32,903 nucleotides of DNA from Patescibacteria group bacterium (GTDB taxonomy: Bacteria > Patescibacteriota > Patescibacteriia > JAHIZJ01). Shown here in pieces: positions 1-6,407 of this stretch (position 1 is its first letter; every line of letters begins with the position of its first letter). Below the pieces are notes generated by a model, which worked only from the letters and a program-made list of their open reading frames with translations, did no database searches and was not told the DNA's origin. Location: assembly GCA_018814765.1 (NCBI GenBank), contig JAHIZJ010000056.1, positions 1 to 32,903 on the forward strand, given 5' to 3'. A program made the position numbers and the translations under genes.

Positions 1-49
1 ATTATAATTATACATTTTACTTTTTTAATTTTTAATTATTAATTAGTCC

Positions 50-886
50 ATGTATCTACTACTCGACATTGGAGGGACAAATTTAAGAATGGCGATTTCT
101 CGGACTGGTCGCAGGGTTGATGATTGTGTGATTGTTAATAGGCCCAGCGATTTCAAGAAGGGTGTTTTAGCTATTAAAACTATTGCGGACGAGCTATCCG
201 GTGGGAAGAAGTATGAAGCAGTTTGCTGTGGTATTGCCGGAATATTGGATCCCAAAAAAACAAAGCTGATTTATTCACCTCATATTAAGGGTTGGATTAA
301 TAAACCGCTAAAGAAAGAGCTTGAAAAAGTACTCAATACTAAGGTGTTTTTAGAAAATGATGCTGACCTGGGTGGATTAGGAGAAGCTGTGTATGGCGCT
401 GGTCGAGATAAAAGAATTGTTGCGTATATCGCAATCGGTACCGGTATTGGAGGGACCAGAATTATAGATAAAAAGATTGATGCAAATTCAATAGGATTTG
501 AACCCGGCCACATGATTATTTGTGCAGGAAAAAAATCCTACCTGCCACCCTACAATCTTGGTGAATGGGAGGGACTAGTTTCTGGAGCAGCTTTAGAAAA
601 ACGCTATGGTATGAAATCGAAATTGATAAAGAAAAAAGCAGCCTGGGACTATGCAATTAAATACTTGGTTTATGGTTTGCATGATGTTGTTAGGCTCTGG
701 TCTCCTGAGCTTATCGTTCTGGGTGGTGGACTAATGGACAATCCTAATATGAAAGTATCTAAGATTGCCAGTCAGCTGAGTAAGTATTTTATTATAAAAT
801 ATCACCACTCACCTATAATTCGAAAAGCCAAGCTGGGAGATAAGGCGGGTTTATATGGAGCTTTACAATATTTAAAAGATAAATAA
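50..886 (+). CDS. ROK-family sugar kinase (glucokinase-like)
   Basis: This protein of 278 residues probably phosphorylates a hexose or aminosugar with ATP in the cytoplasm. The N-terminal phosphate-binding loop DIGGTNLR (residues 6-13), the ENDADLGGLGEA segment (about 102-113) with the catalytic Asp, the second glycine-rich loop GTGIGGT and the FEPGHM segment are the standard order of ROK kinases. The zinc-binding Cys cluster found in many ROK proteins after the GH motif is not evident; only one Cys is seen there. The start ATG lies in an AT-rich leader with no Shine-Dalgarno site. Sugar specificity cannot be read from the sequence, and a ROK repressor is unlikely because there is no N-terminal helix-turn-helix. 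Confidence 0.85.
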   Translation: MYLLLDIGGTNLRMAISRTGRRVDDCVIVNRPSDFKKGVLAIKTIADELSGGKKYEAVCCGIAGILDPKKTKLIYSPHIKGWINKPLKKELEKVLNTKVFLENDADLGGLGEAVYGAGRDKRIVAYIAIGTGIGGTRIIDKKIDANSIGFEPGHMIICAGKKSYLPPYNLGEWEGLVSGAALEKRYGMKSKLIKKKAAWDYAIKYLVYGLHDVVRLWSPELIVLGGGLMDNPNMKVSKIASQLSKYFIIKYHHSPIIRKAKLGDKAGLYGALQYLKDK

Positions 887-895
887 TAAAATTCT

Positions 896-1033
896 ATGAT
901 AGAGAAAACGACAGATACAAAGACGAAAATATCAACGGAGATTCGTGTGGTTAGAGTAGTGCTCGTTACCTTTACTTCCGTATTCATTCTATCTATCGCT
1001 TTTGTGTTTGTGGTATATCTAGGTAATAGTTAA
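896..1033 (+). CDS. Small single-pass membrane protein (45 aa)
   Basis: A short open frame begins 10 nt after the ROK kinase stop. It encodes a charged, Lys/Thr-rich N-terminus (about residues 1-17) followed by one strongly hydrophobic segment (about 19-42, rich in Val, Phe, Ile and Leu) and ends with LGNS. This is the pattern of a single-pass inner-membrane peptide with its N-terminus inside. The tight spacing suggests cotranscription with the kinase. No family is recognised. It could be a chance frame, but the clean charged-then-hydrophobic layout argues for a real product. Confidence 0.45.
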   Translation: MIEKTTDTKTKISTEIRVVRVVLVTFTSVFILSIAFVFVVYLGNS

Positions 1034-1117
1034 TCAATTGGACCAAGCTTTTCTTTGTGCTCTTGCCAAACAAGGGAGATTTTGGTTAAGTAAAGACACG
1101 AGTAAATATTTAAATAT

Positions 1118-1238
1118 TAATTTTCAGTTTTCAATTATCAGTCAAAAGCCAATTACTCAATTTACAAACAATCTCTGCAAAGTTGATAATTGGCTAAATG
1201 AAAATTCATTGAAAATTGATCATTGTTAATTGATAATT
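1118..1238. repeat. AT-rich intergenic inverted repeats
   Basis: The gap before dnaG holds several low-complexity inverted repeats: AGCCAATTA near 1148 answers ATAATTGGCT near 1187, and AATTATCA answers TTGATAATT near the end. A 63-codon frame covers the same stretch, but its composition is that of the repeats and I do not call it a gene. Similar TTAATTATTAATTA-type leaders occur at the window start and before the exchanger gene at 14361. Confidence 0.4.
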
Positions 1239-1245
1239 AACGCTT

Positions 1246-3045
1246 ATGGATAACGCAGTTGAAGACATAAAAAACCGTCTCGATATTGCCGATACTATTC
1301 AGGAATATGTGCGGCTAACTAAAGCCGGTACAAACTATAGGGCGCTCTGTCCTTTTCATAATGAAAAGACGCCTTCTTTTATGGTATCACCGGACAAACA
1401 AATTTGGCATTGTTTTGGCTGTGGAGAGGGGGGTGATATATTTGGTTTTATCATGAAAATTGAAGGAGTTGAATTTCCTGAAGCCTTGCGTATATTGGCC
1501 TCAAAAGCCGGAGTTACATTACAATCACACAATCCAAAGGAAGCCAGTCAAAAAACAAAATTGCTGGACATAAACAGAATTGCGTCTGCCTATTTTCATA
1601 AGGTACTTCTAGAATCTTCACAGGCCAAGGAAGCGCGTGAGTACTTCAAAGACAGGAATGTATCTGATGATACAATAGAGTTATTTCAGTTGGGCTACAG
1701 TATCGAAGGCTGGGATGACCTAAATAACTTTTTGATAAAAAGAGGCTATAGCGAATCAGACATATTTGATGCCGGCCTGACGGTCAAAAAAAATCGTGGA
1801 TCAGGCTACTACGACCGTTTCAGGGGGCGCCTTATGTTTCCTTTGTCTGATGCCCATGGACAGATAGTTGGGTTTAGCGGCAGAATATTAACCAGCCAAG
1901 ACGAAAAAGCCGCTAAGTACGTTAATACTCCACAAACCCAGGTGTATAACAAAAGCTCTGTCTTGTACGCCCTTGATAAAGCTAAGCAGGTTATTCAAAA
2001 AGAAAAAACAGCTGTCATAGTAGAGGGACAGATGGATGCTTTGGCCTCACATCAAATAGGAGTAGAGAACGTTGTGGCGTCAGGTGGCACTGCTTTGACA
2101 GAAGGTCAAGTCCGACTTCTCAAGCGATATTGTAAAACAATTGTTTTTGCCTTTGACATGGATGTGGCTGGGGCGGAAGCAGCGCGCCGAGGCCTGGAAG
2201 TAGCTTGGCAATATGAATTAGAGACCGAGGTTGTGGTGCTACCATTTGGCAAAGACCCGGATGAGTGCATACAAAAAGATCCTTCAGTCTGGAAGAAGGC
2301 AATCACTGAGGCCAAGCCATTTATGGATTATTATTTTGAGAAAGTATTAAAAGATCTAGATGTCAATTCTGCTCAGAGCAAAAAGCAGGCAGCTAGTTTG
2401 TTACTACCCCTTATTGTGCGACTGCCTAACTCAATTGAACAGACTCACTATATTCAGAAGTTGGGTAGTCTGATAGGTGTTGACGAAGTATATTTACGTG
2501 ATCAATTATCAAAAACAAAGAAACCTGAAACCCCCACCAAAAACGACAGTGTCAATCAACCAACACCACAGAACAAGAGCAGGCTTCAGCAATTAAGCGA
2601 GCTAGTATTAGGTATATGTCTAGAGTATCCGGAACATATCGATTATGTGATTGAAAACTTCAAACCGGAGTATTTTTTGGGTGATGACCTGGTGGAACTT
2701 TACAAATCATTGATTGTATACTATACTGAGGCTAAACACTTTGATCTTAACGATTGGTATGAGTTTTTAGGTAAAAAGGATGATAAGCTAACAATTTTAG
2801 CAAAAAGACTGTGTCTCTTTATAGAATCCGACTTCGCTGAAATAGAAAGTGAAGACACTAACGCGATAAAAAAAACGTTAATCGAAGCGTTACCTTTTAT
2901 AAAAAAGTACTGGCTATCGAATGAATTATCACGGTTAGAAAAAGACTTAAAACAAGCAGAAGAATCTGACAATAAGGATCAAATCCAACAACTTTCAGAA
3001 CATATTACTAGCTTGACTGAAGAATTAGTAAAAATAAATAATTAA
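1246..3045 (+). CDS. dnaG: DNA primase DnaG
   Basis: Synthesises RNA primers for Okazaki fragments at the replication fork together with the DnaB helicase. The 599 residues show all three expected parts. The first is an N-terminal CHC2 zinc finger with C35, H38, C56 and C59 (CPFH and CFGC). The second is the RNA polymerase core with a TOPRIM fold, including VIVEGQMDAL (about 256-265) and the acidic DMDVAGAEAA segment (about 303). The third is a poorly conserved helical C-terminal domain for helicase binding (about 440-599). Length is normal for the family. It lies directly upstream of rpoD, the classical macromolecular-synthesis arrangement, though a structured leader separates the two. The ATG is preceded by an AT-rich leader without an obvious Shine-Dalgarno site. 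Confidence 0.97.
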   Translation: MDNAVEDIKNRLDIADTIQEYVRLTKAGTNYRALCPFHNEKTPSFMVSPDKQIWHCFGCGEGGDIFGFIMKIEGVEFPEALRILASKAGVTLQSHNPKEASQKTKLLDINRIASAYFHKVLLESSQAKEAREYFKDRNVSDDTIELFQLGYSIEGWDDLNNFLIKRGYSESDIFDAGLTVKKNRGSGYYDRFRGRLMFPLSDAHGQIVGFSGRILTSQDEKAAKYVNTPQTQVYNKSSVLYALDKAKQVIQKEKTAVIVEGQMDALASHQIGVENVVASGGTALTEGQVRLLKRYCKTIVFAFDMDVAGAEAARRGLEVAWQYELETEVVVLPFGKDPDECIQKDPSVWKKAITEAKPFMDYYFEKVLKDLDVNSAQSKKQAASLLLPLIVRLPNSIEQTHYIQKLGSLIGVDEVYLRDQLSKTKKPETPTKNDSVNQPTPQNKSRLQQLSELVLGICLEYPEHIDYVIENFKPEYFLGDDLVELYKSLIVYYTEAKHFDLNDWYEFLGKKDDKLTILAKRLCLFIESDFAEIESEDTNAIKKTLIEALPFIKKYWLSNELSRLEKDLKQAEESDNKDQIQQLSEHITSLTEELVKINN

Positions 3046-3060
3046 CTATTCATCTAACAT

Positions 3061-3132
3061 TGTTCCCTAGGGGACACTGATAGATCGAGCCTGTCGTTGA
3101 AATGACATCGGTTTCGTATCTATCGGGGTTGG
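3061..3132 (+). promoter_or_regulatory. Structured leader before rpoD
   Basis: Two consecutive foldable elements occupy the gap between dnaG and rpoD. The first (3061-3076) pairs TGTTCC with GGGACA around a CTAG loop. The second is a branched or bulged stem: CTGATAGAT (3077-3085) pairs with ATCTATCGG (3118-3126) with one G-U. An inner hairpin TGTCGT (3092-3097) pairs with ATGACA (3102-3107) around a TGAA loop, and CC pairs with GG below it. The GGGGTTGG segment that would act as ribosome-binding site (3125-3132) abuts the outer stem, so folding could affect rpoD translation. Function is inference. Confidence 0.45.
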
Positions 3133-3142
3133 AAATTTTTAT

Positions 3143-4420
3143 ATGACGAAGAATACAATAACGAAGAAAAAACTCAAAAAAGCGGCTTCTAAGGCCAAAA
3201 CAACAAAAAAAATCAAGACAACAAAAAAGCTAAAAGTTTCAGTTGCAAAGAAAAAACCCGCTAAAAAGATTGTTGTCAAAAAGCGGACAAAGAAGCCTAC
3301 AGCAAAATCAGCCAAAGTAAAAAAAGAAGAAAAACCGCAAATTTCTATGGAGGCAGTAGAGGATTTATTAAGACGCGGACGGCAACGTGGCTTTGTTACA
3401 GAAAAAGAGATACTCTATTCATTTCCTGAAGTAGAGGAATATTTAGATGAATACGAAGATCTATTGGATAGTTTTAAAGAACAGGGCGTATCCATCGTAG
3501 AGTCTGATGCTGGCATACTTGATGACAAGGAAGAAGAGACCCCTGCAGAAAAAACCAAAGGACTGGCAGAAAGCCAACGTTTTGATTTGAGTGATATCTC
3601 TGATGATTCAATACAGATGTATTTACGAGAGATTGGCAAAGTCCCGCTTTTGAAACAAGAAGAAGAAGTCCAGCTAGCTAAGCTTAATGAAAAAGGAGAC
3701 ATTGAATCTGCCAAAAAAATGGTTCAAGCAAACCTGAGGCTGGTTGTTTCCATCGCTAAGAAATTTACTGGGCGTTCGCTTTCTCTCCTGGATCTTATAC
3801 AAGAGGGCAATATAGGTTTATTTAGGGCGGTGGAGAAATTTGACTATCGTAAGGGTTATAAATTTTCTACCTATGCCACCTGGTGGATACGTCAAGCTAT
3901 TACTAGAGCCTTGGCTGACCAGTCAAGGATCATCCGTATCCCTGTTCATATGGTGGAGACTATAAACAAATTTCAGCAGATTGAGCGCTCACTCATACAA
4001 GACTTAGGGCGAGAACCGCTACCTGAGGAAATCGCAGCTGAAATGGGTGAGGAAGTAGATAAGGTAAGGCATATTATGAAGATATCCCAAGACACTGTTT
4101 CTCTCGAAGCCTCTGTGGGGGAAGACGATGAAGATTCTACTCTGGGTGACTTTATTGAAGACGAAAAAACAATCTCGCCTGACAGGATTGCCTCTTTACA
4201 ATTATTAAAAGATCATGTAAAAGATATTATAAAAGAACTGCCACCACGTGAGCAGAAGATACTTGAAATGAGGTTTGGTTTACTTGATGGCGTGGCTCAT
4301 ACATTAGAAGAAGTGGGACAGGAGTTTGGTGTTACCCGTGAACGTATTCGTCAGATTGAAGCCAAGGCGCTAGAAAAGATTCAGGAACATAGAGGGATGA
4401 GAAAGTTGAAGGATTATTAA
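3143..4420 (+). CDS. rpoD: Primary RNA polymerase sigma factor RpoD/SigA
   Basis: The housekeeping sigma-70 factor that directs RNA polymerase to promoters. The 425 residues contain region 1.2 ([12 protein letters not shown]), region 2 with the core-binding and -10 recognition helix ([18 protein letters not shown], then [15 protein letters not shown]), region 3 ([13 protein letters not shown]) and region 4 with the -35 helix-turn-helix ([20 protein letters not shown]). All diagnostic residues are present, and short region-1.1-like sequence lies before region 1.2 (about 70-115). The first 66 residues are an unusual low-complexity tail in which lysine dominates, with Ala and Thr, resembling histone H1 tails. 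That tail is not part of the conserved sigma core. The gene follows dnaG. Confidence 0.96.
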   Translation: MTKNTITKKKLKKAASKAKTTKKIKTTKKLKVSVAKKKPAKKIVVKKRTKKPTAKSAKVKKEEKPQISMEAVEDLLRRGRQRGFVTEKEILYSFPEVEEYLDEYEDLLDSFKEQGVSIVESDAGILDDKEEETPAEKTKGLAESQRFDLSDISDDSIQMYLREIGKVPLLKQEEEVQLAKLNEKGDIESAKKMVQANLRLVVSIAKKFTGRSLSLLDLIQEGNIGLFRAVEKFDYRKGYKFSTYATWWIRQAITRALADQSRIIRIPVHMVETINKFQQIERSLIQDLGREPLPEEIAAEMGEEVDKVRHIMKISQDTVSLEASVGEDDEDSTLGDFIEDEKTISPDRIASLQLLKDHVKDIIKELPPREQKILEMRFGLLDGVAHTLEEVGQEFGVTRERIRQIEAKALEKIQEHRGMRKLKDY

Positions 4421-4485
4421 GTTTGCCCTTTAAAAAATGGATATGATAATTATGGAGCCCCAAGCTCCGGAGTAGCTCAATGGTA

Positions 4486-4525
4486 CCCGCCATGCAAGAC
4501 GAGCTTGCGAGGCGTTGCGGGCGGG
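4486..4525. repeat. 40-nt palindromic insertion in the tRNA copy
   Basis: The insert begins CCCGCC and ends GGCGGG, giving terminal inverted repeats. Inside, GCAAG pairs with CTTGC as a second hairpin (4494-4508). Removing it restores the tRNA D-loop sequence exactly. Confidence 0.7.
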
Positions 4526-4533
4526 GAGCAACC

Positions 4534-4563
4534 TCCGCCAGAGGCGGATCAGCCTTTGGCTGA
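4534..4563. repeat. 30-nt double-hairpin insertion in the tRNA copy
   Basis: Two adjacent perfect hairpins, TCCGCC-aga-GGCGGA and TCAGCC-ttt-GGCTGA, sit inside the anticodon stem of the tRNA copy. Removing the 30 nt joins ACC to GGCTGT exactly as in the intact gene. Such GC-rich paired hairpins resemble the intergenic palindromes elsewhere in the window. Confidence 0.7.
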
Positions 4564-4594
4564 GGCTGTGAGTTGAAAAATAGTTTATTAAAAA

Positions 4595-4831
4595 ATGTAC
4601 ATAGTTTATACTATAAAAAGTCTAAAAAATCACAAAAGGTATGTTGGTTATACTGGTAAGAACGTTCAAGTAAGATTGTCTGAACATAATAGAGGATGCA
4701 ACAAGTGGTCAAGAGAAAACAGACCTTTCAAATTAATTTATCATGAAAGTTTTAGTACAAAAAGCGAAGCAATTAAAAGAGAAAAATTCTTAAAATCAGG
4801 TCAGGGTAGAAAGTTTTTAGATAAAAATTAA
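4595..4831 (+). CDS. GIY-YIG domain nuclease
   Basis: A stand-alone GIY-YIG nuclease of 78 residues. The two signature strands are seen as VYTIKS (4-9) and RYVGYTG (15-21), followed by the Arg/His/Asn helix RLSEHNRG (27-34), PFKLIYHESF with the metal-binding Glu, and the conserved SEAIKREKFLKSGQGRKFL end. The family includes small UPF0213-type proteins and homing endonucleases, and a DNA endonuclease activity is expected from the fold. The gene lies between a broken tRNA-Asn 5' half and the complete intron-containing tRNA-Asn, so a role in mobility of the locus is plausible but unproven. The leader is AT-rich without a Shine-Dalgarno site. Confidence 0.85.
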   Translation: MYIVYTIKSLKNHKRYVGYTGKNVQVRLSEHNRGCNKWSRENRPFKLIYHESFSTKSEAIKREKFLKSGQGRKFLDKN

Positions 4832-4848
4832 ACGCATAAGCATCCAGT

Positions 4849-5140
4849 TCCGTGGTAGCTCAATGGTAGAGCAACCGGCTGTGAACATAAACGCAGCTCC
4901 CGACGGAAACGTTGGGATGAACTTTCCGGGATAACGGTGAAGGCTAAGCCTGCCTTATGTAGGTATGCTAATACCGTGGGAACCCACCTATGCTAAAGAT
5001 TTGGTGGGGCGCCGTAGAGACTAGATACCGGAATACCTAAATCCCCTCGGGAGATAAGGTAAAGATATAGTCCGTGCCGTATGGAAACATATGGATTACA
5101 TGTAACCGGTAGGTTGCCAGTTCGAGTCTGGCCCACGGAG
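4849..5140 (+). tRNA. tRNA-Asn (GUU) with intron
   Basis: Exons 4849-4882 and 5103-5140 join into a 72-nt cloverleaf. The acceptor stem is TCCGTGG/CCACGGA, the D arm GCTC/GAGC, the anticodon stem ACCGG/CCGGT with loop CTGTTAA (anticodon GTT), and the T arm GCCAG/CTGGC with loop TTCGAGT. The discriminator is G, as in bacterial tRNA-Asn, and CCA is not encoded. If the intron boundary is ignored the loop reads CTGTGAA, which suggests GTG (His). However, G73 and the lack of a -1 G pairing with C73 argue against His, and only the GUU reading puts a U before the intron and a G at its end. Flanks 4836-4847 and 5141-5152 also pair. Confidence 0.88.
4883..5102 (+). ncRNA. Group I self-splicing intron in tRNA-Asn
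   Basis: The 220-nt intron splits anticodon positions U35 and U36. The 5' exon end GGCTGT (4877-4882) pairs with intron GCAGCT (4893-4898), forming P1 with a U-G pair at the splice site. The intron ends in G (5102). The catalytic core shows the AGAGACTAGA segment (near 5018) and AAGATATAGTCC (near 5062), which form P7 through GACTA/TAGTC. ACCT/AGGT form P8 between them. A late hairpin CCGTATG-GAAA-CATATGG (near 5078) is P9 with a GNRA loop. No ORF lies inside the intron. It should splice with a guanosine cofactor. Confidence 0.88.
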
Positions 5141-5163
5141 CTGGGTGCTTATGTAAAGCATTG

Positions 5164-5187
5164 AGACGATGGAAAAATCGTCTTTTT
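5164..5187 (+). terminator. Rho-independent terminator after tRNA-Asn
   Basis: The perfect stem AGACGAT/ATCGTCT encloses a GGAAAA loop and ends in a run of five T, 24 nt after the tRNA. Confidence 0.85.
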
Positions 5188-5233
5188 AGGTTGATATATA
5201 GTTGAAATAAGCGTACGATTGGAATATAAATAA

Positions 5234-5312
5234 CCCCCTCAGCGCTGATTGCTTAGTCCTGAGCGAAGATCCTGAGTTCGTCGAAGGAGCGAAGTCGAAG
5301 GGTTTTGGGGGG
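5234..5312. repeat. C-rich to G-rich hairpin with CGAAG repeats
   Basis: Starts with CCCCC and ends with GGGGGG, so the ends can pair. The inside carries iterated TCCTGAG and CGAAG/GTCGAAGG units of a kind seen as dispersed intergenic repeats in many bacteria. It shares GCTGATTG with the hairpin at 6335-6373, and both precede HEPN-like genes. Confidence 0.5.
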
Positions 5313-5355
5313 TGGGGGCGTGATAAATGTAATTTCAATAAAAAAAATACTAGAT

Positions 5356-5793
5356 ATGGATTTGATTTCAAGCGAATATATAAAGTATATAATGACAAGA
5401 ACAATTAAGCAGGTTCAGACGTTAAGGAATATCAACGCACAACTAAGGACGGCGATGCAAGACCCACACTCAATGGATGATGTAAATGAGCTTGGTGCAA
5501 TTAATAACGCTCTTGTTACAGCGATTATCATTAATATAGCTAGTCTATTTGATAGAGATGAACGAGTGGCATCATTGTATAAAATACTTATAAAATCAAA
5601 AGTGGATTATTGGTGCAAAGAAAACCATTTTTTTAAAAAGATAATTGAGGTCAGAAATAAATTTGAAGCACATAAGGAAATTAAATACCTAGAAGATGGT
5701 AAATTTGGAGTAACCACTTCATATCTTATCGATTCAACAAATGAACGGTACCTTCAGGATGTGCTTGATTATTGTCAGAATCTAAAAAAATAA
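5356..5793 (+). CDS. HEPN-like protein 1 (AbiU2-like)
   Basis: An all-alpha protein of 145 residues from the chosen ATG; an in-frame extension upstream reaches into the G-rich repeat and looks non-coding. The late helix has the sequence EVRNKFEAHKE with R100 and H106, an R-x5-H version of the HEPN ribonuclease signature. It is preceded by a helix with SLFDRDERVASLYKIL that resembles the AbiU2 group. HEPN proteins often act as toxin RNases or nucleotidyltransferase partners in abortive infection. No partner antitoxin domain is seen in the same gene. It is the first of three adjacent HEPN-like genes. Assignment rests on motif and helical pattern only. Confidence 0.6.
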   Translation: MDLISSEYIKYIMTRTIKQVQTLRNINAQLRTAMQDPHSMDDVNELGAINNALVTAIIINIASLFDRDERVASLYKILIKSKVDYWCKENHFFKKIIEVRNKFEAHKEIKYLEDGKFGVTTSYLIDSTNERYLQDVLDYCQNLKK

Positions 5794-5828
5794 CTCCCCA
5801 AATCCTGGAAGAAAAATAAAAATAATAT

Positions 5829-6320
5829 ATGAATCACTTGAATAATAGTCAAAGATGGATTGAATATTTAGAAAATCATTTTGATGAATGTAGCGATTAT
5901 TTTATGTTCGCGATGGTGTGGATGTCTTTTAATTCCTATTATGCATTTCATTATCATAAGATTAATAGAGAACTTGACCAAATTGTTGAATTTGCCAAAG
6001 ATAATGAAAGTCTATATTCTGATCTAATAAAAAATAATTGTACTGATATTCTAATGGAATTTAAAAAAACCGGATGGTTATTTGGAGAGCCAGGGGAGCG
6101 AGATTGCGTTGCTGATATGCGGATTAATTCATCTAGAAAGATATATTTTAATGAAAATCATCAATCTTGCGAGGATTTTTTTAAGGTTGTTTATCAAATA
6201 AGATGTAATTTTTTCCACGGAAGCAAAGAGGTATCAGATGAAGGTAATAAGAAGATAATTCAATGGGCGTATAAATATTTGAATATATTCTGGAAGAAAT
6301 TTTTGAATCAAAACAGTTGA
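5829..6320 (+). CDS. HEPN-like protein 2
   Basis: A 163-residue helical protein beginning 35 nt after the first HEPN-like gene. The C-terminal part reads VYQIRCNFFHGSKE, a good R-x4-H HEPN motif (R125, H130) followed by the GSK that is common in Apea-like and related HEPN families. The N-terminal half is aromatic-rich (WMSFNSYYAFHYHK). No signal peptide or membrane segment is seen. Expected role, from the family, is RNA cleavage or scaffolding in a defence or toxin system. Codon usage is AT-rich like the neighbours. Confidence 0.6.
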   Translation: MNHLNNSQRWIEYLENHFDECSDYFMFAMVWMSFNSYYAFHYHKINRELDQIVEFAKDNESLYSDLIKNNCTDILMEFKKTGWLFGEPGERDCVADMRINSSRKIYFNENHQSCEDFFKVVYQIRCNFFHGSKEVSDEGNKKIIQWAYKYLNIFWKKFLNQNS

Positions 6321-6334
6321 CATTAATAAATAAT

Positions 6335-6373
6335 CCCCCAAATCCTGTTCAGTGGTGCTGATTGTTTTGGGGG
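6335..6373. repeat. CCCCCAAA/TTTGGGGG hairpin between HEPN genes
   Basis: An 8-bp perfect stem with a 23-nt loop lies between the second and third HEPN-like genes. The left arm, with CCCCAAATCCTG, recurs after the first gene (near 5795), and GCTGATTG recurs before it (5242). No T tract follows on the plus strand, so terminator action is uncertain. Confidence 0.5.
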
Positions 6374-6407
6374 CAGTTAAAAAAATAGATTATAAATAAT
6401 CATATAT

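Larger units (their letters stand above)
4466..4571 (+). pseudogene. Broken tRNA-Asn 5' half with two insertions
   Basis: Three blocks match the 5' half of the intact tRNA-Asn at 4849 in order: 4466-4485 (18 of 20 identical), 4526-4533 (8 of 8, GAGCAACC) and 4564-4571 (8 of 8, GGCTGTGA). The match ends two bases past the intron splice site of the intact gene. Between the blocks lie exact insertions of 40 nt (in the D loop) and 30 nt (in the anticodon stem). No 3' half follows, so this cannot make a tRNA. Confidence 0.75.

Noticed and set aside
1038-1229. Open frame of 63 codons before dnaG
   Set aside because: It consists of AT-rich inverted repeats, has no start context and no protein-like pattern.
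4486-4563. CRISPR array reading of the paired repeats at the tRNA copy
   Set aside because: The repeats are single palindromic inserts within tRNA sequence, with no regular repeat-spacer pattern.
4849-5140. tRNA-His reading (anticodon GTG) of the split tRNA
   Set aside because: The loop CTGTGAA arises only if the intron boundaries are shifted so that it does not end in G. The discriminator G and missing -1 G do not fit tRNA-His, while the Asn reading obeys the group I rules.
5305-5355. N-terminal extension of the first HEPN-like protein
   Set aside because: It translates the G-rich repeat into a Gly run, so the ATG at 5356 is preferred.
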